Shown here: positions 45,067 through 55,449 of the stretch, one piece after another
How the letters are laid out: every line of letters begins with the position of its first letter
Position numbering within the stretch: the stretch's first letter is position 1
Assembly (NCBI RefSeq): GCF_013366375.1
Contig: NZ_JABWMJ010000001.1
Coordinates: 372,001-436,000, forward strand
Origin: Rhizobacter koreensis
Lineage (GTDB): Bacteria > Pseudomonadota > Gammaproteobacteria > Burkholderiales > Burkholderiaceae_C
Length of the DNA: 64,000 nucleotides
Reading direction: 5' to 3'
Made by a program: the position numbers and the translations under genes
Notes under the pieces: generated by a model
The model's input: the letters and a program-made list of their open reading frames with translations, nothing else
Database searches by the model: none
Told to the model about the DNA's origin: nothing

Positions 45067-46749
45067 TCAGGCGGCGATCTTGTCGCGCAGCTCGCGACGC
45101 AGGATCTTGCCGACCGGCGTCTTCGGCAGCTCGTTGCGGAATTCGATGACGCGCGGCCGCTTGTAGCCGGTGAGGTTGGCCTCGCAGTACGTGCGGACCG
45201 CCGCTTCGGTGATCGAGGGGTCCTTGCGCACGATCACGAGCTTGACCACCTCGCCCGCCTTCGGGTCGGCGACGCCGATGGCCGCGCATTCGAGAACGCC
45301 CGGCATCTGCGTGACGACGTCCTCGACCTCGTTCGGGTACACGTTGAACCCGCTGACCAGGATCATGTCCTTCTTGCGGTCGACGATGCGCGTGAAGCCG
45401 CGGTCGTCGAGGATGCCGATGTCTCCGGTGCGGAAGAAGCCGTCGGGCGTCATCACCTTTGCCGTCTCGTCGGGGCGCTGCCAGTAGCCTGCCATGACCT
45501 GCGGGCCGCGCACCGCGATCTCGCCCGGCGTGCCGACCGGCAGCTCGTCGCCGGCGTCGTCGAGCATCTTGATCTCGGTGCTCGGCAGCGGCAGGCCGAT
45601 GTTGCCGCTGAAGCTGGTGCTGTCGACCGGGTTGCAGGTCACCGACGGCGACGTCTCCGAGAGGCCGTAGCCCTCGACGATCGGGCAGCCGGTCTTCTCG
45701 AGCCACTGCTTGGCGGTCGCGCTCTGCACCGCCATGCCGCCGCCGACCGAGATCACGAGGCTCGACCAGTCGACGCTCGCGAAGTCGGGGTGATTCACCA
45801 TGGCGTTGAACAGCGTGTTCACGGCCGGAAAGCTGTGGAACTTCTCGCGCCGGATGTCCTTGAACATCGCCGGCAGGTCGCGCGGATTCACGATCAGGAT
45901 GTTGGCGCCGCCCATGTGCATCGAAAGCATCATGTTCGTCGTGAATCCGAAAATGTGATAGAGCGGCAGCGCGCAGACCGTGACGATCTGCTCGTTGCCC
46001 GGGATCTTTTTCAGCGCGGGCTGGTACCACGCCTCGGATTGCAGGATGTTGGCGACCAGGTTGCGGTGCAGCAGCACCGCGCCCTTGCTGACGCCGGTGG
46101 TGCCGCCGGTGTACTGCAGCACCGCGATGTCGTCCGGGCCCACGCGCGCCGGCGTGAACGGCTTGGCGCGGCCGCGCGCGAGGGCGTCGTTGAAGCGCAC
46201 CGCGCTGCTGCCGAGGTCGTACGCCGGCACCATCTTCTTCACCTTGCGCACGACGTAGTTGACGATCGCGCCCTTCGGAAAGCCGAGCAGGTCGCCCATC
46301 GCGGCGAGGATCACGTGCCGGGTCGGGACGTTCGCCAGCACCTTGCCCAGCGTGGTCGCGAAGTTCTCGAGGATCACGATCGCCTTGGCGCCCGAGTCCT
46401 TGAGCTGGTGCTCGAGCTCGCGCGGCGTGTAGAGCGGGTTCACGTTCACGACCACGTAGCCGGCGCGCAGGATCGCCGCCACGGCGACCGGGTACTGCGG
46501 CACGTTGGGCAGCATGATGGCGACCCGGTCGCCGGGCACGAGGCCGAGACTCTGCAGATAGCCGGCCAGCGCCGCCGACTGCTGGTCGAGCTGGGCGAAC
46601 GTCATCGGCTTGCCCATGAAGGTGTACGCGGTGCGGCTCGCGTGCTTGCGCAGGCCCTCGTCGAGCAGCGCCACCAGCGACGGGTAGCGGCCGATGTCGA
46701 TCTCGGCCGGCACGCCTTCGGGGTAGTTCTTGAGCCAGGTCTTTTCCAT
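45067..46749 (-). CDS. fadD: long-chain-fatty-acid-CoA ligase
   Basis: 560 residues. AMP-binding motifs QYTGGTTGVSKGAVLLHRNL (P-loop), GYGLSETSP and GDIGILDDRGFTRIVDRKKDMILVSGFNVYPNEVED, the last containing the Asp/Arg and Lys active-site positions of acyl-CoA synthetases. Converts fatty acids plus CoA and ATP to acyl-CoA for beta-oxidation or lipid synthesis. Sits 95 bases downstream of the efflux operon and is followed by two small genes. The chain-length preference cannot be read from sequence. Confidence 0.93.
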   Translation of the reverse strand: MEKTWLKNYPEGVPAEIDIGRYPSLVALLDEGLRKHASRTAYTFMGKPMTFAQLDQQSAALAGYLQSLGLVPGDRVAIMLPNVPQYPVAVAAILRAGYVVVNVNPLYTPRELEHQLKDSGAKAIVILENFATTLGKVLANVPTRHVILAAMGDLLGFPKGAIVNYVVRKVKKMVPAYDLGSSAVRFNDALARGRAKPFTPARVGPDDIAVLQYTGGTTGVSKGAVLLHRNLVANILQSEAWYQPALKKIPGNEQIVTVCALPLYHIFGFTTNMMLSMHMGGANILIVNPRDLPAMFKDIRREKFHSFPAVNTLFNAMVNHPDFASVDWSSLVISVGGGMAVQSATAKQWLEKTGCPIVEGYGLSETSPSVTCNPVDSTSFSGNIGLPLPSTEIKMLDDAGDELPVGTPGEIAVRGPQVMAGYWQRPDETAKVMTPDGFFRTGDIGILDDRGFTRIVDRKKDMILVSGFNVYPNEVEDVVTQMPGVLECAAIGVADPKAGEVVKLVIVRKDPSITEAAVRTYCEANLTGYKRPRVIEFRNELPKTPVGKILRRELRDKIAA

Positions 46750-46844
46750 CGCGGTCTCCGTCGGGAGCCCGGATTCTGCCGGCGCCCCTGCGGCGCCGCG
46801 TCAGGTGTTTCCAGCCCGGCCCGGCACCCCTCCGGGCGTCCGCG

Positions 46845-48317
46845 TCAGCCCGGCGCGACCTGCCAGCCGCCGCCGAGCGCCTGGATCAGCGCGATGGTCG
46901 CCGATTGGCGGTCGGCCTCGAGCTGCAGCAGCGCACGCCGCGCGTTGAGCGCCGCCGCCTGCGCGGTCACGACCTCGGTGTAGCTCACCTGCCCGGCGTC
47001 GTAGCGGTTGCGGATCTGGGTCTCGATCAGCTCGGCGGCGGCCGCCGCCTCGCGGCGCAGGCGCTCCTGCGCCGCCAGCGTGCGCAGCGCCGAGAGCTGG
47101 TCCTCGACCGACTGGAACGCGACCAGCACGGTCTGGCGGTAGCGCGCCACCGCCGCCTCGCGCGCGGCCTCGGCGCCGGCGACGCGCGCGCGGGTGGCGC
47201 CGGCGTCGAACACCACCTGGGCGGCCGAGACGCCGAGCGACCACAGCGTCGCCGACGCCGCGAACAGGTCGCCGATGCGGCTCGCGGAGCGGCCGAGATC
47301 GGCGCCGAGCGACAGGCTCGGGAAGTACGCCGAGCGCGCGACGCCGATCTGAGCGTTCGCCGCGGCGACGCTGCGTTCGGCGGCGGCGATGTCGGGGCGG
47401 CGCTCGAGGAGCCGCGACGGCACGCCGAGCGGCACCGCCGGGGCGCTCGCCACCCAGTCGCCCGAGGCGATTGCGAAGTTGCCGGGCGCGCGTCCGACCA
47501 CCACCGCGATCGCATGCTCGAGGCGCTCGCGCTGCGCGATCACCGACGCCAGCTCGGCGCGCGTCGTCGCGAGCTGGGTCTCGGCCTGCAGCACGTCGGT
47601 GCGCGCGACCACGCCGGCGGCGTAGCGGTTGCGCACGATCTGCAGCGTGCGCTCGAGCGCCTCGATCGAGCGCCGCAGCAGCGCCGCGTCGGCGTCGGCC
47701 TCGCGCAGCGCCACGTAGTTGAGGGCGACGTCGCCCTGCGCCGCGAGACGCGCCGCGCCGAGGTCGGCGAGTGTCGCCGTCGCGTTGGCCTCGGCCGCCG
47801 TGATGCCGCTGCCGATGCGCCCCCAGAGGTCGGGCGCCCAGCTCGCCGACACGCCGAGGTCGACGCTGCGGGTGCTGCTGGCGCCCGAGCCGCGGCTGCC
47901 GGAGCGCCGCAGGTTGGCGTCCGCGCCGATCGAGGGAAACAGCTGCGCGCGCTGCTCGCCGACGATGGCACGGGCCTGTTCGACGGCGGCTGCGGCGGCC
48001 GCGACGTTCTGGTTCGAGACCTCGACCTGCTCGATGAGCTCCGTGAGCACCGGATCGTCGAACAGCCGCCACCACGCGCCGCGCTCGAGCGCGTCCGGCG
48101 CGCCCGCCGGCAGCCAGGTCGCGCCGGCTTCGACCGGCGCCTGCCGATACGCGGCCGGCACCTCGACGCTGGGCCGCTCGTAGACGGGGCCGACGGCGCA
48201 GCCCGTGAGCGCGAGGCTGGTCGCCAGCGCGATCAGGCGCAGGGCGCCGGTGCGGCACGCCGATGCAGGTGGCGGATCGAGGGGCAGGCAGGTCATGCGA
48301 AGCGGGGCAGAGGTCAT
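46845..48317 (-). CDS. outer-membrane efflux lipoprotein (OprM/NodT family)
   Basis: 490 residues from MTSAPLRM; ATG overlaps the stop of the upstream RND pump gene. Lipobox LALTGC with Cys40 as acylation site. Typical tandem repeats of the outer membrane factor: DPVLTELIEQVEVSNQNVAAAAAAVEQARA and RNRYAAGVVARTDVLQAETQLATTRAEL in the first repeat and RNRYDAGQVSYTEVVTAQAAALNARRALL in the second. Forms the trimeric exit duct for the RND pump encoded upstream. Confidence 0.93.
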   Translation of the reverse strand: MTSAPLRMTCLPLDPPPASACRTGALRLIALATSLALTGCAVGPVYERPSVEVPAAYRQAPVEAGATWLPAGAPDALERGAWWRLFDDPVLTELIEQVEVSNQNVAAAAAAVEQARAIVGEQRAQLFPSIGADANLRRSGSRGSGASSTRSVDLGVSASWAPDLWGRIGSGITAAEANATATLADLGAARLAAQGDVALNYVALREADADAALLRRSIEALERTLQIVRNRYAAGVVARTDVLQAETQLATTRAELASVIAQRERLEHAIAVVVGRAPGNFAIASGDWVASAPAVPLGVPSRLLERRPDIAAAERSVAAANAQIGVARSAYFPSLSLGADLGRSASRIGDLFAASATLWSLGVSAAQVVFDAGATRARVAGAEAAREAAVARYRQTVLVAFQSVEDQLSALRTLAAQERLRREAAAAAELIETQIRNRYDAGQVSYTEVVTAQAAALNARRALLQLEADRQSATIALIQALGGGWQVAPG

Positions 48318-51300
48318 GCGGCCGCGCCGGCGGCCGTGGGCGGGTGCGCGCGCGGCGGCTCCGGCGGAGTGCCGCGCCGGCGGGCGCGCCGCATGCGCAG
48401 CTTGTCGAGCAGCACGTAGACGACCGGAGTGGTCAGCAGCGTCAGCAGCTGGCTCGCGATCAGCCCGCCGATGATCGACACGCCGAGCGGGCGGCGCAGC
48501 TCCGAGCCCTCGCCGAAGCCGATCGCGAGCGGCAACGCGCCGAGTGCGGCGGCGAGCGTCGTCATCAGGATGGGCCGGAAGCGCAGCAGGCACGCCTCGC
48601 GCACCGCCTCGACCGCGTCGAGGCCGCGCGAGCGCTCGGCCTCGAGCGCGAAGTCGATGATCAGGATCGCGTTCTTCTTGACGATGCCGATCAGCAGGAA
48701 CACGCCGATCAACGCGATGATCGAGAACTCCATCCGGAACAGCAGCAGCGCGAGCACCGCGCCGACGCCCGCCGACGGCAGCGTCGAGAGCACCGTGAGC
48801 GGGTGCACCAGGCTTTCGTAGAGGATGCCGAGCACGAGGTAGATCACCACCAGCGCGGCGATGATCAGCATCGTCTGCTGACCCTGCGACTGCCGCGCGG
48901 CGAGCGCGGTGCCTTGGAAGCTTCCGCGCACGTTGGTCGGCATCGCGATGTCGGCCTCGGCCTGGCGGATCGCCGCGTCGGCGTCGTCGAGCGTGCGGCC
49001 GTCGGCGAGGTTGAACGAGATCGTCGTCGCGAGCTCGCCGTCCTGGTGGTTCACCGAGGTCGGCGTCGGCGCCTCGGCGAAGCGCGCGATCGCGGCGAGC
49101 GGCACCAGGGGCGTCGCCGTGTTGCTGAGCGGGTTGCCGGTCGACGCGTCGCGCGCCGCCGGGTTGACCGACACCGTCGCGGTGGCGCCGCTGCCCGCGC
49201 TGCCGGTCGAGCCGGTGCCGACCGTCGAGCCGGTGCCGCTCGCGGTCGAACCCAGACCGTTGCCGACCGACGCCGCCCCGGTGCCGCCTGCCGTGAGCGC
49301 CCCCGTCGCGCTCGCGGCGCTGGTGCCCGCGGGCGCGGTGCCGGCGCTCGCGCGCGCCGGCACGTAGACGTCGGCGAGCGCGTTCGGGCTCTGCGTGTAG
49401 CGCGGGTCCCACTCGAGGATCACGCGGTACTGGTTGAGCTCGTCGTAGATCGTCGCCGCCGAGCGCTGGCCGAACGCGTTGTAGAGCGCGGTGTTCACCG
49501 CCGCCGACGTCACGCCAAGACGTGCCGCGCTGTCGCGGTCGACCTCGACCCGCGTCTCGACGCCGTTGTCGGACTGGTCGGTGTCGACGTCGGCGAGCTC
49601 GGCGAGCGTCTTCATGCGTTCGGCCAGGCGCGTGGCCCAGAGCCGCAGATCGGCGAGGTTGTCGCTCTTGAGCGTGTACTGGTAGGTGGAGTTGCTCTGC
49701 CGGCCGCCCATCCGCACGTCCTGCACGGTGTTGAGGAACACCGTGAGGCCGGTCACCTGCGCGAGCTGCGGGCGCAGGCGGGCGATCACCTGCTGACCAC
49801 TCTCGGTGCGCTCGCCGAGCGGCTTCAGGTTGACGAACATGAAGCCGCCGCCCGAGCGGCCGCCGCCGGTGAAGCCGACCGTGGTGTCGACCGCCGGGTC
49901 GGCCTGGATGATGCCGATCACCTGGCGCAGCTTGTCGCCCATGGCCTGCGTCGAGATGCTCTGGTCGGCACGCAGGCCGCCGTTGAGCTGGCCGGTGTCC
50001 TGCTGCGGAAAGAAGCCCTTGGGCGCCGCGCTGAACAGGTACACGTTGAGGCCGATCACCGCAACCAGGATGAACAGCACGAGGCCCTGGCTCGCCAGCG
50101 CCCAGTCGAGGCTCTTCGCGTACCAGCCGAGCACGCGCTGGTAGCCGCGTTCGAACACGCGCGCGATGCGGCCGGGTGGGCGCTGGGCCGTATCGATCGG
50201 CCGCAGCAGCCACGCGCACATCATCGGCGTGGTGGTCAGCGAGATGACGAGCGAGATCATCACCGCCGCCGACAGCGTGACCGCGAACTCGCGGAACAGG
50301 CGGCCGACCTGGCCTTCCATGAAGAGCAGCGGGATGAACACCGCGACCAGCGACACGCTGATCGAGAGCACCGTGAAGCCGACCTCCCGGGAGCCGCGCA
50401 GGGCAGCCTCCATACGCCCCATGCCGGCTTCGATGTGGCGCGCGGTGTTCTCGAGCACCACGATCGCGTCGTCGACCACGAAGCCGGTCGCGACGGTGAG
50501 CGCCATCAGGCTGAGGTTGTTCAGCGAGAAGCCGAGCAGCAGCATCACGCCGAAGGTGCCGAGCAGCGACACCACGGTCGCGACCGCCGGGATGAACGTG
50601 GCGCGCGCATTGCGCAGGAACGCGCCGACCACGATGACGACGAGCGCGATCGAGATCAGCAGCGTGAACTCGATCTCGTGCAGCGAGGCGCGGATCGAAT
50701 TGGTGCTGTCGCTCGCGACCTCGAGCTTGACGTCGCTCGGCAGCTGAGCCTGCAGCTCGGGGATCAGCGCGCGCACCCCGTCCACGGTCTCGATCACGTT
50801 GGCACCCGGCTGCCGCGTGACGAGCACGATGATTGCGGGCCGACCCTTGAAGAGGCCGAGCGTGCGCGTGTTCTCGACGCCGTCGATCACGCGCGCGACG
50901 TCGCGCAATCGCACCGCCGCGCCGTTGCGCCAGGCGACGACCATTGGCGCGTACTCGGCCGCGCGCTTGCCCGGCGTCGTGGTGTAGATCTGCAGGCGCT
51001 GCCCGGCGCCTTCGATCTGCCCCTTGGGCCGATTGGCGTTGCTCGACTGGATCGCCGCGCGCACGTCGTCGGCGCTGATGCCGTACTGGTTGAGCGCGAA
51101 CGGGTTGAGCTCGACACGCACCGCCGGCAGCGTGCTGCCGCCGATCTCGACGTCACCGACGCCCTCGACCTGCGCCAGGCGCTGCGTGACGACGTTGGAG
51201 ACCTCGTCGTAGAGCTCGCCCGGCGTCTTGGTCGGCGACGTCAGCGCCAGGATGATCACCGGCGCGTCCGACGGGTTGGCCTTGCGATAGGTCGGGTTGC

Positions 51301-51673
51301 TGCGCAGCGTCGCCGGCAGGTCGGCGCGCGCCGCGTTGATCGCCGCCTGCACCTCGCGCGCCGCCGCATCGATGCTGCGGTTGAGCGCGAACTGCAGGCT
51401 CACGCGCGTCGAGCCGGTGCCGCTGGAGGACGTCATCTCGTTGACGCCCGAGATCGTGCCGAGCCGTCGTTCGAGCGGCGTCGCGACGCTCGAGGCCATC
51501 GTGTCGGGGCTCGCCCCGGGCAGGCTCGCCGACACCGAGATCGTCGGGTAGTCGACCTGCGGCAGCGGCGACACCGGCAGCGCGAAGAACGCGGCGATCC
51601 CGGCCAGCGCCACGCCGATCGTCAGCAGGACGGTCGCGATCGGGCGGCGGACGAAGGGGCCGGAGAGATTCAT
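48314..51673 (-). CDS. RND efflux pump inner-membrane subunit, MdtC/MuxC-like
   Basis: 1119 residues, the normal RND size plus an insertion. Start MNLSGPFVRRPIATVLLTIGVALAG, DYPTISVSASLPGASPDTMASSV, TM4 Asp pair in [17 protein letters not shown], and [19 protein letters not shown] near the end are RND hallmarks. Substrate porter of an MdtABC-type system driven by protons. A Gly/Ala/Ser/Thr-rich stretch of about 70 residues (nt about 49180-49390) is inserted in the periplasmic region before the NPLSNTATPLVPLAAIARFAEAP segment. Separated from the MdtB-like gene by 346 bases that contain a palindromic element. Confidence 0.93.
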   Translation of the reverse strand: MNLSGPFVRRPIATVLLTIGVALAGIAAFFALPVSPLPQVDYPTISVSASLPGASPDTMASSVATPLERRLGTISGVNEMTSSSGTGSTRVSLQFALNRSIDAAAREVQAAINAARADLPATLRSNPTYRKANPSDAPVIILALTSPTKTPGELYDEVSNVVTQRLAQVEGVGDVEIGGSTLPAVRVELNPFALNQYGISADDVRAAIQSSNANRPKGQIEGAGQRLQIYTTTPGKRAAEYAPMVVAWRNGAAVRLRDVARVIDGVENTRTLGLFKGRPAIIVLVTRQPGANVIETVDGVRALIPELQAQLPSDVKLEVASDSTNSIRASLHEIEFTLLISIALVVIVVGAFLRNARATFIPAVATVVSLLGTFGVMLLLGFSLNNLSLMALTVATGFVVDDAIVVLENTARHIEAGMGRMEAALRGSREVGFTVLSISVSLVAVFIPLLFMEGQVGRLFREFAVTLSAAVMISLVISLTTTPMMCAWLLRPIDTAQRPPGRIARVFERGYQRVLGWYAKSLDWALASQGLVLFILVAVIGLNVYLFSAAPKGFFPQQDTGQLNGGLRADQSISTQAMGDKLRQVIGIIQADPAVDTTVGFTGGGRSGGGFMFVNLKPLGERTESGQQVIARLRPQLAQVTGLTVFLNTVQDVRMGGRQSNSTYQYTLKSDNLADLRLWATRLAERMKTLAELADVDTDQSDNGVETRVEVDRDSAARLGVTSAAVNTALYNAFGQRSAATIYDELNQYRVILEWDPRYTQSPNALADVYVPARASAGTAPAGTSAASATGALTAGGTGAASVGNGLGSTASGTGSTVGTGSTGSAGSGATATVSVNPAARDASTGNPLSNTATPLVPLAAIARFAEAPTPTSVNHQDGELATTISFNLADGRTLDDADAAIRQAEADIAMPTNVRGSFQGTALAARQSQGQQTMLIIAALVVIYLVLGILYESLVHPLTVLSTLPSAGVGAVLALLLFRMEFSIIALIGVFLLIGIVKKNAILIIDFALEAERSRGLDAVEAVREACLLRFRPILMTTLAAALGALPLAIGFGEGSELRRPLGVSIIGGLIASQLLTLLTTPVVYVLLDKLRMRRARRRGTPPEPPRAHPPTAAGAAA

Positions 51674-52019
51674 GGCAGCGTTGCTGGAGCCGGTGCGTAC
51701 TTCGAGGCTCGCGCGCCGGCGGCGCGGGGTAGCCGACTCCGCTCATGTCCCCCGGCGTCGCCCTTCGGGCGCCGCCTCCTCCTTAACTTCGCTGCGTCGG
51801 CCACCCCACACCGCCGGCGGTGCGGCGACTCGCCCGCATGCCGCAACGCTGCAAAGGTGGGGGGATGAGGCGTGTGGTGCAGCGAGGCCAAGGAGGAATG
51901 GTCGGGCGCGCCGGCGCTTCGTCCGGGCGGGCGCAGACGCAAGGAGTCCGGTGCAGCGCTTGCGCCCGGCGCATGGCTAGCGAGCCGGTGCACGCGACAC
52001 GTTGCGCACCGATCCGCTG
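51674..52019. other. 346-base spacer inside the RND operon
   Basis: Unusually long for this operon (other gaps are 52 bases or overlaps). It holds the palindromic element at 51726-51807. A 117-codon minus-strand frame (51670-52023) starts by overlapping the MdtB-like stop and ends by overlapping the MdtC-like start, both as ATGA; its sequence is low-complexity Arg/Ala/Pro and it includes the repeat, so I do not call it a gene. Confidence 0.5.
51726..51807. repeat. 82-bp REP/MITE-like palindromic element
   Basis: Flanked by a 12-bp inverted repeat with one mismatch (GGGGTAGCCGAC at 51726-51737 and GTCGGCCACCCC at 51796-51807), with an inner hairpin (51754-51763 with 51767-51776, one mismatch, TTC loop). 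Read on the minus strand, the direction of transcription, it carries AAGGAGGAG and GGGGGACATG, resembling a ribosome-binding site and start. Structure suggests a repeated extragenic element; no other copy was seen in this window. Confidence 0.6.
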
Positions 52020-55000
52020 TCATGCAGCACCCCCCTGGACGTTTGCAAGCCGCGCCGGGCGCTTGCGAATGCGCCGTCCCAGATCATCGAACGCCAGATA
52101 GATCACCGGCGTGGTGAACAGCGTCAGCAGCTGGCTGACGATGAGGCCACCGAAGATCGCGAGGCCGAGCGGGCGGCGCAGCTCGGCGCCTTCGCCCCAG
52201 CCGAGCATCAGCGGCAGCGCGGCAAACAGGGCCGCGAGCGTGGTCATCAGGATCGGTCGGAAGCGCAGCAGCGCAGCCTGGTGGATCGCCTCGCGCGGCG
52301 AAAGGCCGGTGCGCAGCTCGGGGTCTTGGCGGGGATCGGTGCCCTGGCCTTCGCCGCGGGCGCCGACGGTGCCGGGCGGCAGGCCGCCGCGTTCGGCCTC
52401 GATCGCGAAGTCGATCATCATGATCGCGTTCTTCTTGACGATGCCGATCAGCAGGATGATCCCGATGATCCCGATCACGCCCAGGCCGTTGCCCGAAAGC
52501 CAGAGCGCGAGCAGCGCGCCGACGCCGGCCGAGGGCAAGGTCGACAGGATCGTCAGCGGGTGAACATAGCTCTCGTAGAGCACGCCCAGCACGATGTAGA
52601 CGCAGATCACCGCGGCGAGGATCAGCCAGAGCTGGTTCGAGAGCGAGTTCTCGTAGGCGCCCGATGCGCCGAGGAACGTGAGCTGCACGCTGGCGGGCAG
52701 CGCGATCGCCTTGGCCGCGGCGCGGATCGCGTCGACCGCGTCGCCGAGCGCGACGCCGGGCGCGGTGTCGAAGCCGACGGTCGTTGCCGGGAACTGGGCG
52801 ACGTGCGTGATCTGCAGCGGTGCCGGCCGCTCGCTGATGCGCGCGAACGCGGCGAGCGGCGTGGTCTCGCCGGAGGCCGTCTTGAGGTTGAGCTTGCCCA
52901 GCGACTCGGCATTCGTCAGCAGGCCGGGCCGCGCTTCGAGGATGACGCGGTACTGGTTGGTCTCGGTGAAGATGGTCGAGACGATGCGCTGGCCGAACGC
53001 GCTGTAGAGCGCATCGTCGACCGCGCTCGCGGTGACGCCGAGGCGCGCCGCGGTGTCGCGGTCGATGTCGATGAAGGCCGCCAGGCCCTCGGCGCCGGCA
53101 TCGCTGACGACGTTGCGGACCCTCGACGAGCGCTGCAGCTCGGCCGCCAGCTTGCGGGTCCACTCGGTCACCGTGGCGGTATCGGCGCCTTCGAGCGCGA
53201 AGCGGTACTCGGTCGGTCCCGACTCGGCGTCGATCGTGAGGTCCTGCGTCGGTTGCAGATAGAGCGTCACGCCGGCGACGCCGCGCACGCGTTCGCGCAG
53301 GCGATCCATCACCACGTGCGGGGCGGCGCGCTCGGCCTTCAGGTTGATCAGCATGCGGCCGGTGTGCAGCATGGTGTTGTTGGTGGCGTCGACGCCGATG
53401 AACGACGCGACGCTCGCGACGTCGGGGTCGCGCAGGATCGCGCGCGCCGCGGCCTGCTGCAGGTCGGCCATGCGCTCGTACGAAACGTCCTCGGCGGCCT
53501 GTACGCGCGCCTGCAGCTGCCCGGTGTCCTGGGTCGGGAACAGCCCCTTCGGGATCACGAGGTAGAGCAGCACCGTGAGTACCAGCGTCGCCAGCGCCAC
53601 GAGCAGCGTGAGGCCGCGGTGATCGATGACCCACGTGAGGCTGCGGTCGTAGCGCGTCATCACGCCGTCGAACAGGCGCTGCAGGCGCGCGCCGAGACTG
53701 CCCGGGCGCGCCGTCTTCTCGTGCACCTGGAGCCAGCGCGCCGACATCATCGGCACCAGCGTCAGCGACACGACGGCCGAGATCAGGATCGTGATCGCGA
53801 GCGTCACCGCGAACTCGCGGAACAGGCGCCCGACCACGTCGCCCATGAAGAGCAGCGGAATCAGCACGGCGATCAGCGACACCGTCAGCGAGATGATCGT
53901 GAAGCCGATCTCCGACGCGCCGGCGAGCGCGGCGCGGTAGGCGATGTCGAAGGTGGAGCGGGCGGGTGACGCAGCCGGCGCTGCTCCGGCCGGCCCGGAC
54001 GGGGCGACCGCTGCAGCGCTGGTCTGACCATTGCGCGCCATTGTGGCTCCGCCGGAGACGTCATGTCTCGGGCTCTGCGCATCTGCGCCCACGACTTCGG
54101 CTGCGCCGAAGTCAGCCTCCGACGAAACATCTCGCGCCATCTCCAGATGGCGAGAAATGTTCTCGATCATCACGATCGCGTCGTCGACCACGAACCCGGT
54201 CGCGATCGTGAGCGCCATCAGGCTCAGGTTGTTGAGGCTGTAGCCCAGCAGGTACATGACGCCGCAGCTGCCGATCAGCGAGATCGGCACCGCGAGGCTC
54301 GCGATCACCGTGGCGCGCAGGCTGCCGAGGAACGCGAAGATCACCAGCACCACCAGCACGACCGCGAGCACGAGCTCGATCTGCACGTGCTCGACCGACG
54401 CGCGGATGCCGGTGGTGCGGTCGGCGAGCACGTCGACCTGCAGCGCCGCCGGCAGCCCGCGCTGCAGCTCGGGCAGCTGCGCCTTGATCGCGTCGACGGT
54501 CGCGATCACGTTGGCGCCCGGCTGGCGCTGCACGTTGAGGATGATCGCGGGCTTGAGCACGCCGTTGATGCCGGCCCATGCGCCCAGGCGCGTGTTCTCG
54601 GCGCCTTCGACCACCTGCGCCACGTCCTTTAGGCGGACCGGTGCCTCGTTGCGGTACGCGACGACGAGGTTCTTGTAGGCGTCGACCGTGAGCAGCTGGT
54701 CGTTCGAGTTGATCGTGTAGGCGCGGCGCGGGCCGTCGAAGCTGCCCTTGGCGCTGTTCGCGTTGGCCGAGGCGATGGCGGTGCGCAGCGTGTCCAGACC
54801 GAGCCCGTACGACGCCAGTGCCTGCGTGTCGGCCTGGATCCGCATCGCCGGGCGCTGCCCGCCGGCCAGGCTGACGAGGCCGACGCCGCCGACCTGGCTG
54901 ATCTTCTGCGCGAGACGCGTGTTGACGAGGTTCTGCACCTCGGTCAGCGGCATCGTGTCCGATGTGATCGCGAGCGTCAGCACCGGGGCGTCGGCCGGGT

Positions 55001-55397
55001 TGACCTTGGCGTAGACCGGCGGCGCCGGGAGGTCCGCCGGCAGCAGCGACGCACCGGCGTTGATCGCGGCCTGCACCTCCTGCTCGGCCACGTCGAGCGT
55101 CTGCCCGAGCGAGAACTGCAGCGTGATGATCGACGCGCCCGCGGCGCTGGTCGAGTTCATCCGCGCAAGGCCGGCCATCTGGCCGAACTGCCGTTCGAGC
55201 GGCGCGGTGACGGTGCGGCTCATCACCTCGGGGCTCGCGCCGGGGTACAGCGTCTGCACCTGGATCGTCGGGTAGTCGACCTGCGGCAGTGCCGAAAGCG
55301 GCAGCAGGCGGTAGCCGACGAGGCCGCTCAGCACGATCGCCAGCATCAGCAGCGCGGTCGCGACGGGCCGCGCGATGAACGGGGCGGACGGGCTCAT
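52020..55397 (-). CDS. RND efflux pump inner-membrane subunit, MdtB-like
   Basis: 1125 residues. RND signatures [64 protein letters not shown] and [20 protein letters not shown]. MdtB and MdtC normally form a heterotrimer. Two insertions compared with the family: about 55 residues after [16 protein letters not shown] (nt about 53960-54130, rich in small inverted repeats and lower in GC) and about 20 residues after [11 protein letters not shown]. Gene follows the adaptor gene by 52 bases. Confidence 0.93.
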   Translation of the reverse strand: MSPSAPFIARPVATALLMLAIVLSGLVGYRLLPLSALPQVDYPTIQVQTLYPGASPEVMSRTVTAPLERQFGQMAGLARMNSTSAAGASIITLQFSLGQTLDVAEQEVQAAINAGASLLPADLPAPPVYAKVNPADAPVLTLAITSDTMPLTEVQNLVNTRLAQKISQVGGVGLVSLAGGQRPAMRIQADTQALASYGLGLDTLRTAIASANANSAKGSFDGPRRAYTINSNDQLLTVDAYKNLVVAYRNEAPVRLKDVAQVVEGAENTRLGAWAGINGVLKPAIILNVQRQPGANVIATVDAIKAQLPELQRGLPAALQVDVLADRTTGIRASVEHVQIELVLAVVLVVLVIFAFLGSLRATVIASLAVPISLIGSCGVMYLLGYSLNNLSLMALTIATGFVVDDAIVMIENISRHLEMARDVSSEADFGAAEVVGADAQSPRHDVSGGATMARNGQTSAAAVAPSGPAGAAPAASPARSTFDIAYRAALAGASEIGFTIISLTVSLIAVLIPLLFMGDVVGRLFREFAVTLAITILISAVVSLTLVPMMSARWLQVHEKTARPGSLGARLQRLFDGVMTRYDRSLTWVIDHRGLTLLVALATLVLTVLLYLVIPKGLFPTQDTGQLQARVQAAEDVSYERMADLQQAAARAILRDPDVASVASFIGVDATNNTMLHTGRMLINLKAERAAPHVVMDRLRERVRGVAGVTLYLQPTQDLTIDAESGPTEYRFALEGADTATVTEWTRKLAAELQRSSRVRNVVSDAGAEGLAAFIDIDRDTAARLGVTASAVDDALYSAFGQRIVSTIFTETNQYRVILEARPGLLTNAESLGKLNLKTASGETTPLAAFARISERPAPLQITHVAQFPATTVGFDTAPGVALGDAVDAIRAAAKAIALPASVQLTFLGASGAYENSLSNQLWLILAAVICVYIVLGVLYESYVHPLTILSTLPSAGVGALLALWLSGNGLGVIGIIGIILLIGIVKKNAIMMIDFAIEAERGGLPPGTVGARGEGQGTDPRQDPELRTGLSPREAIHQAALLRFRPILMTTLAALFAALPLMLGWGEGAELRRPLGLAIFGGLIVSQLLTLFTTPVIYLAFDDLGRRIRKRPARLANVQGGAA

Positions 55398-55449
55398 CGG
55401 CGAGGGATCGGCGCGCTGGCGAGGCCGCGCGCGCTGGCGGCGCGGCGAG

